The position numbers were made by a program, and so were the translations under genes. A stretch of 5,309 nucleotides of DNA from Stramentimicrobium sp964433555 (GTDB lineage Bacteria; Atribacterota; Phoenicimicrobiia; Phoenicimicrobiales; Stramentimicrobiaceae). Position 1 is the first letter of the stretch; every line of letters starts with the position of its first letter. This document shows, one piece after another, positions 4,837 to 5,309 of this stretch. The DNA is taken from assembly GCA_964433555.1 (NCBI GenBank), contig CAYSRG010000046.1:1-5309 (forward strand). Reading direction: 5' to 3'. Under the pieces are notes generated by a model. It searched no databases. It worked only from the letters and a program-made list of their open reading frames with translations, and was not told where the DNA came from.

Positions 4837-5309
4837 ATGGATATATTATCAATTAAAAAATCAAAACTAAGAGAAGGTCTTTTAACTTTATATTTTACCA
4901 ATCCGGATAATAAATATTATCTTAGAGAATTGGAAAGAATATTAAATTACTCTGTATCAAATATCCGTCGGGAATTAATTAAGTTAGAAAAGACGGGTCT
5001 TTTTCTAAGTGAAAATCAAGGTAATCATCTTTATTATTACTTAAATAAATCATACCCTCTCTTTGATGAATTAAAAAGCATTATTTTTAAGACCTCCGGT
5101 GTTCCTAAGTTACTTCGTGATGTTTTAAGTAACTTTAAAAATATATCCCATGCTTTTATTTACGGATCTTTTGCCAAAGGGGAAGAAAGAAAAGATAGTG
5201 ACATAGATTTAATAATTATAGGTAAGATAAATGAAGATAAACTAATTGATGAACTCAATAAATTAGAGAAAAAATTACAGAGAGAAATAAATTACACTAT
5301 TTATAGTAA
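4837..5309 (+). CDS. Winged-helix / minimal nucleotidyltransferase (MNT) fusion protein (3' end outside window)
   Basis: The frame opens at ATG 4837, eight bases after AAAGGA (4823-4828), and is still open after 157 codons at the window edge. Residues 10-70 are a winged helix-turn-helix: YYLRELERILNYSVSNIRRE (27-46) is the HTH, LIKLEKTGLF (47-56) follows, and the wing is NQGNHLYYYLN (60-70). Residues 105-129 are the DNA polymerase beta-type core: IYGSFAKGEERKDSDIDLII, with the GS turn (110-111) and the metal-binding pair D122/D124. A helix rich in Lys and Glu then leads to REINYTIYS, where the third carboxylate strand is expected. Known for MNT proteins: many act as antitoxins that AMPylate a HEPN-domain RNase encoded next door, or as autoregulators. 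The promoter and operator array directly upstream support autoregulation. A downstream HEPN or other partner gene is predicted but not visible here. Confidence 0.88.
   Translation, partial: MDILSIKKSKLREGLLTLYFTNPDNKYYLRELERILNYSVSNIRRELIKLEKTGLFLSENQGNHLYYYLNKSYPLFDELKSIIFKTSGVPKLLRDVLSNFKNISHAFIYGSFAKGEERKDSDIDLIIIGKINEDKLIDELNKLEKKLQREINYTIYS

Overview
The window is AT-rich, uses strong Shine-Dalgarno sites (AGGAGG-type) and sigma70/sigmaA-like promoters, and its coding sequence favours A/T at third positions. This fits a low-GC anaerobic bacterium such as a clostridial or halanaerobial Bacillota member, or an Atribacterota-type lineage. The sequence alone does not decide between them. The anaerobic inference rests on a radical SAM/SPASM protein and a four-cysteine flavodoxin-fold protein.

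Layout. Positions 1-1154 (minus strand) hold the first 384 codons of a radical SAM protein with a SPASM-like C-terminal region; its 3' end is outside the window. Positions 1155-2105 are about 950 bases without a firm gene. They contain the minus-strand promoter with an AT inverted repeat, a GC-richer block of unknown origin, one copy (A) of a dispersed repeat of about 130 bp, small hairpins, and a 51-codon ORF that may be a small gene or the tail of a decayed one. Positions 2106-2819 encode a flavodoxin-family NAD(P)H-dependent FMN reductase with an iron-sulfur-flavoprotein-like cysteine motif, followed by an 11-bp stem hairpin. Positions 2987-3715 and 3889-4533 encode two unrelated multi-pass membrane proteins of unknown function. 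The second is best started at 3889, not 3835. Positions 4559-4690 carry repeat copy B. From 4785 a near-consensus promoter, overlapped by nested palindromes, drives a winged-helix plus minimal nucleotidyltransferase (MNT) fusion protein starting at 4837 and running off the right edge.

The genes do not form one obvious pathway. The radical SAM gene is divergent from the rest, and the plus-strand genes are separated by hairpins and their own promoters, so they look like separate small transcription units in an accessory, repeat-bearing region. The most distinctive part is the right end. There a DNA-binding/nucleotidyltransferase fusion sits behind a promoter whose -35/-10 spacer and start region are covered by four ACTACAA/TTGTAGT half-sites on a 22-bp period. 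This looks like an autoregulated, toxin-antitoxin-like MNT locus whose partner would lie just beyond the window.
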